A stretch of 5,204 bases of DNA from Clostridiales bacterium (GTDB lineage Bacteria; Bacillota; Clostridia; Peptostreptococcales; Anaerovoracaceae). Positions 5,092 through 5,204 of the stretch are shown here, in pieces; within the stretch, counting starts at the first letter, position 1, and every line of letters begins with the position of its first letter. The notes beneath the pieces are model-generated. The model worked only from the letters and a program-made list of their open reading frames with translations. It was not told the origin of the DNA and made no database searches. The stretch spans positions 1 to 5,204 of the forward strand of contig WRJV01000160.1 of the NCBI GenBank assembly GCA_009778415.1, in the 5' to 3' direction. Made by a program: the position numbers and the translations under genes.

Positions 5092-5204
5092 CTTTCTTTT
5101 TTATCATCCCAACTCAATCCAACCAACTACCCACCCAATCCAACTATCCCCCCTCTACCAACTACCAACTACAAACTACCAACTACCAACCCAATCCAAC
5201 TATC
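5092..5204. repeat. G-free tract with heptamer repeats and a 16-bp direct repeat
   Basis: The plus strand holds no G from 5092 to the window end. Five tandem CTACCAA heptamers occupy 5155-5189, the third with one substitution. The 16-bp ACCCAATCCAACTATC occurs at 5133-5148 and again at 5189-5204, giving a 56-bp period, and the array may continue past the edge. The minus strand is correspondingly G/T-rich with many GG pairs. No coding sequence or known element is recognised here. Confidence 0.85.

Noticed and set aside
5133..5204. CRISPR-like array
   Set aside because: The repeats are 7-bp tandem units and a single 16-bp pair, without uniform repeats of 24-37 bp or unique spacers, and no cas gene is present.

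Overview
The window is bacterial, and every gene I can support reads on the minus strand, from right to left. Three tRNA genes carry an encoded CCA end. The promoters are sigma-70 type: two have both hexamers at consensus. The ribosome binding sites are strong GGAGG-type, and Rho-independent terminators end in T runs. The zinc-binding lipoprotein resembles Bacillota (clostridia-like) homologues through its DRFPFRYL block. I therefore lean towards Bacillota, but a spirochaete or another Gram-negative lineage cannot be excluded from 5 kb.

Layout in the direction of transcription. The right edge (5092-5204) is a tract with no G on the plus strand, made of CTACCAA heptamers and a 16-bp repeat. 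It lies upstream of a perfect promoter (5044-5073) that drives a tRNA cluster: Asn(GTT), Leu(TAA) and initiator Met(CAT), ended by a terminator at 4688-4716. Next comes a hicA-hicB toxin-antitoxin operon (4593-4005), with a palindrome over its own -10 box. Just beyond hicB, 31 nt of the 3' end of the initiator tRNA appear again together with its terminator (71 bp, one mismatch to the intact copy, offset 802 bp). Then follow a 541-residue phosphatidylinositol phospholipase C-like protein (3769-2144), a hairpin-rich leader with a consensus promoter, a 408-residue AAA ATPase with a DUF4143-type C-terminus (1978-752), and a ZnuA-like zinc-binding lipoprotein that runs off the left edge (679 to <1).

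The main observation is the hicAB module sitting exactly between an intact initiator tRNA-Met gene and a duplicate of its 3' end plus terminator. This has the geometry of attL/attR left by site-specific insertion into a tRNA gene, but the interval is only about 0.8 kb and holds no integrase. The second is the phospholipase-like protein. It has a PI-PLC X domain with an arginine in place of the calcium site, two copies of a DLNAGAGG beta-prism motif like that of MABP domains, a helical tail, and no signal peptide. The PLC gene, the orphan ATPase and hicAB look like accessory cargo beside a tRNA locus, whereas the tRNA cluster and the zinc transporter component look like core genome.
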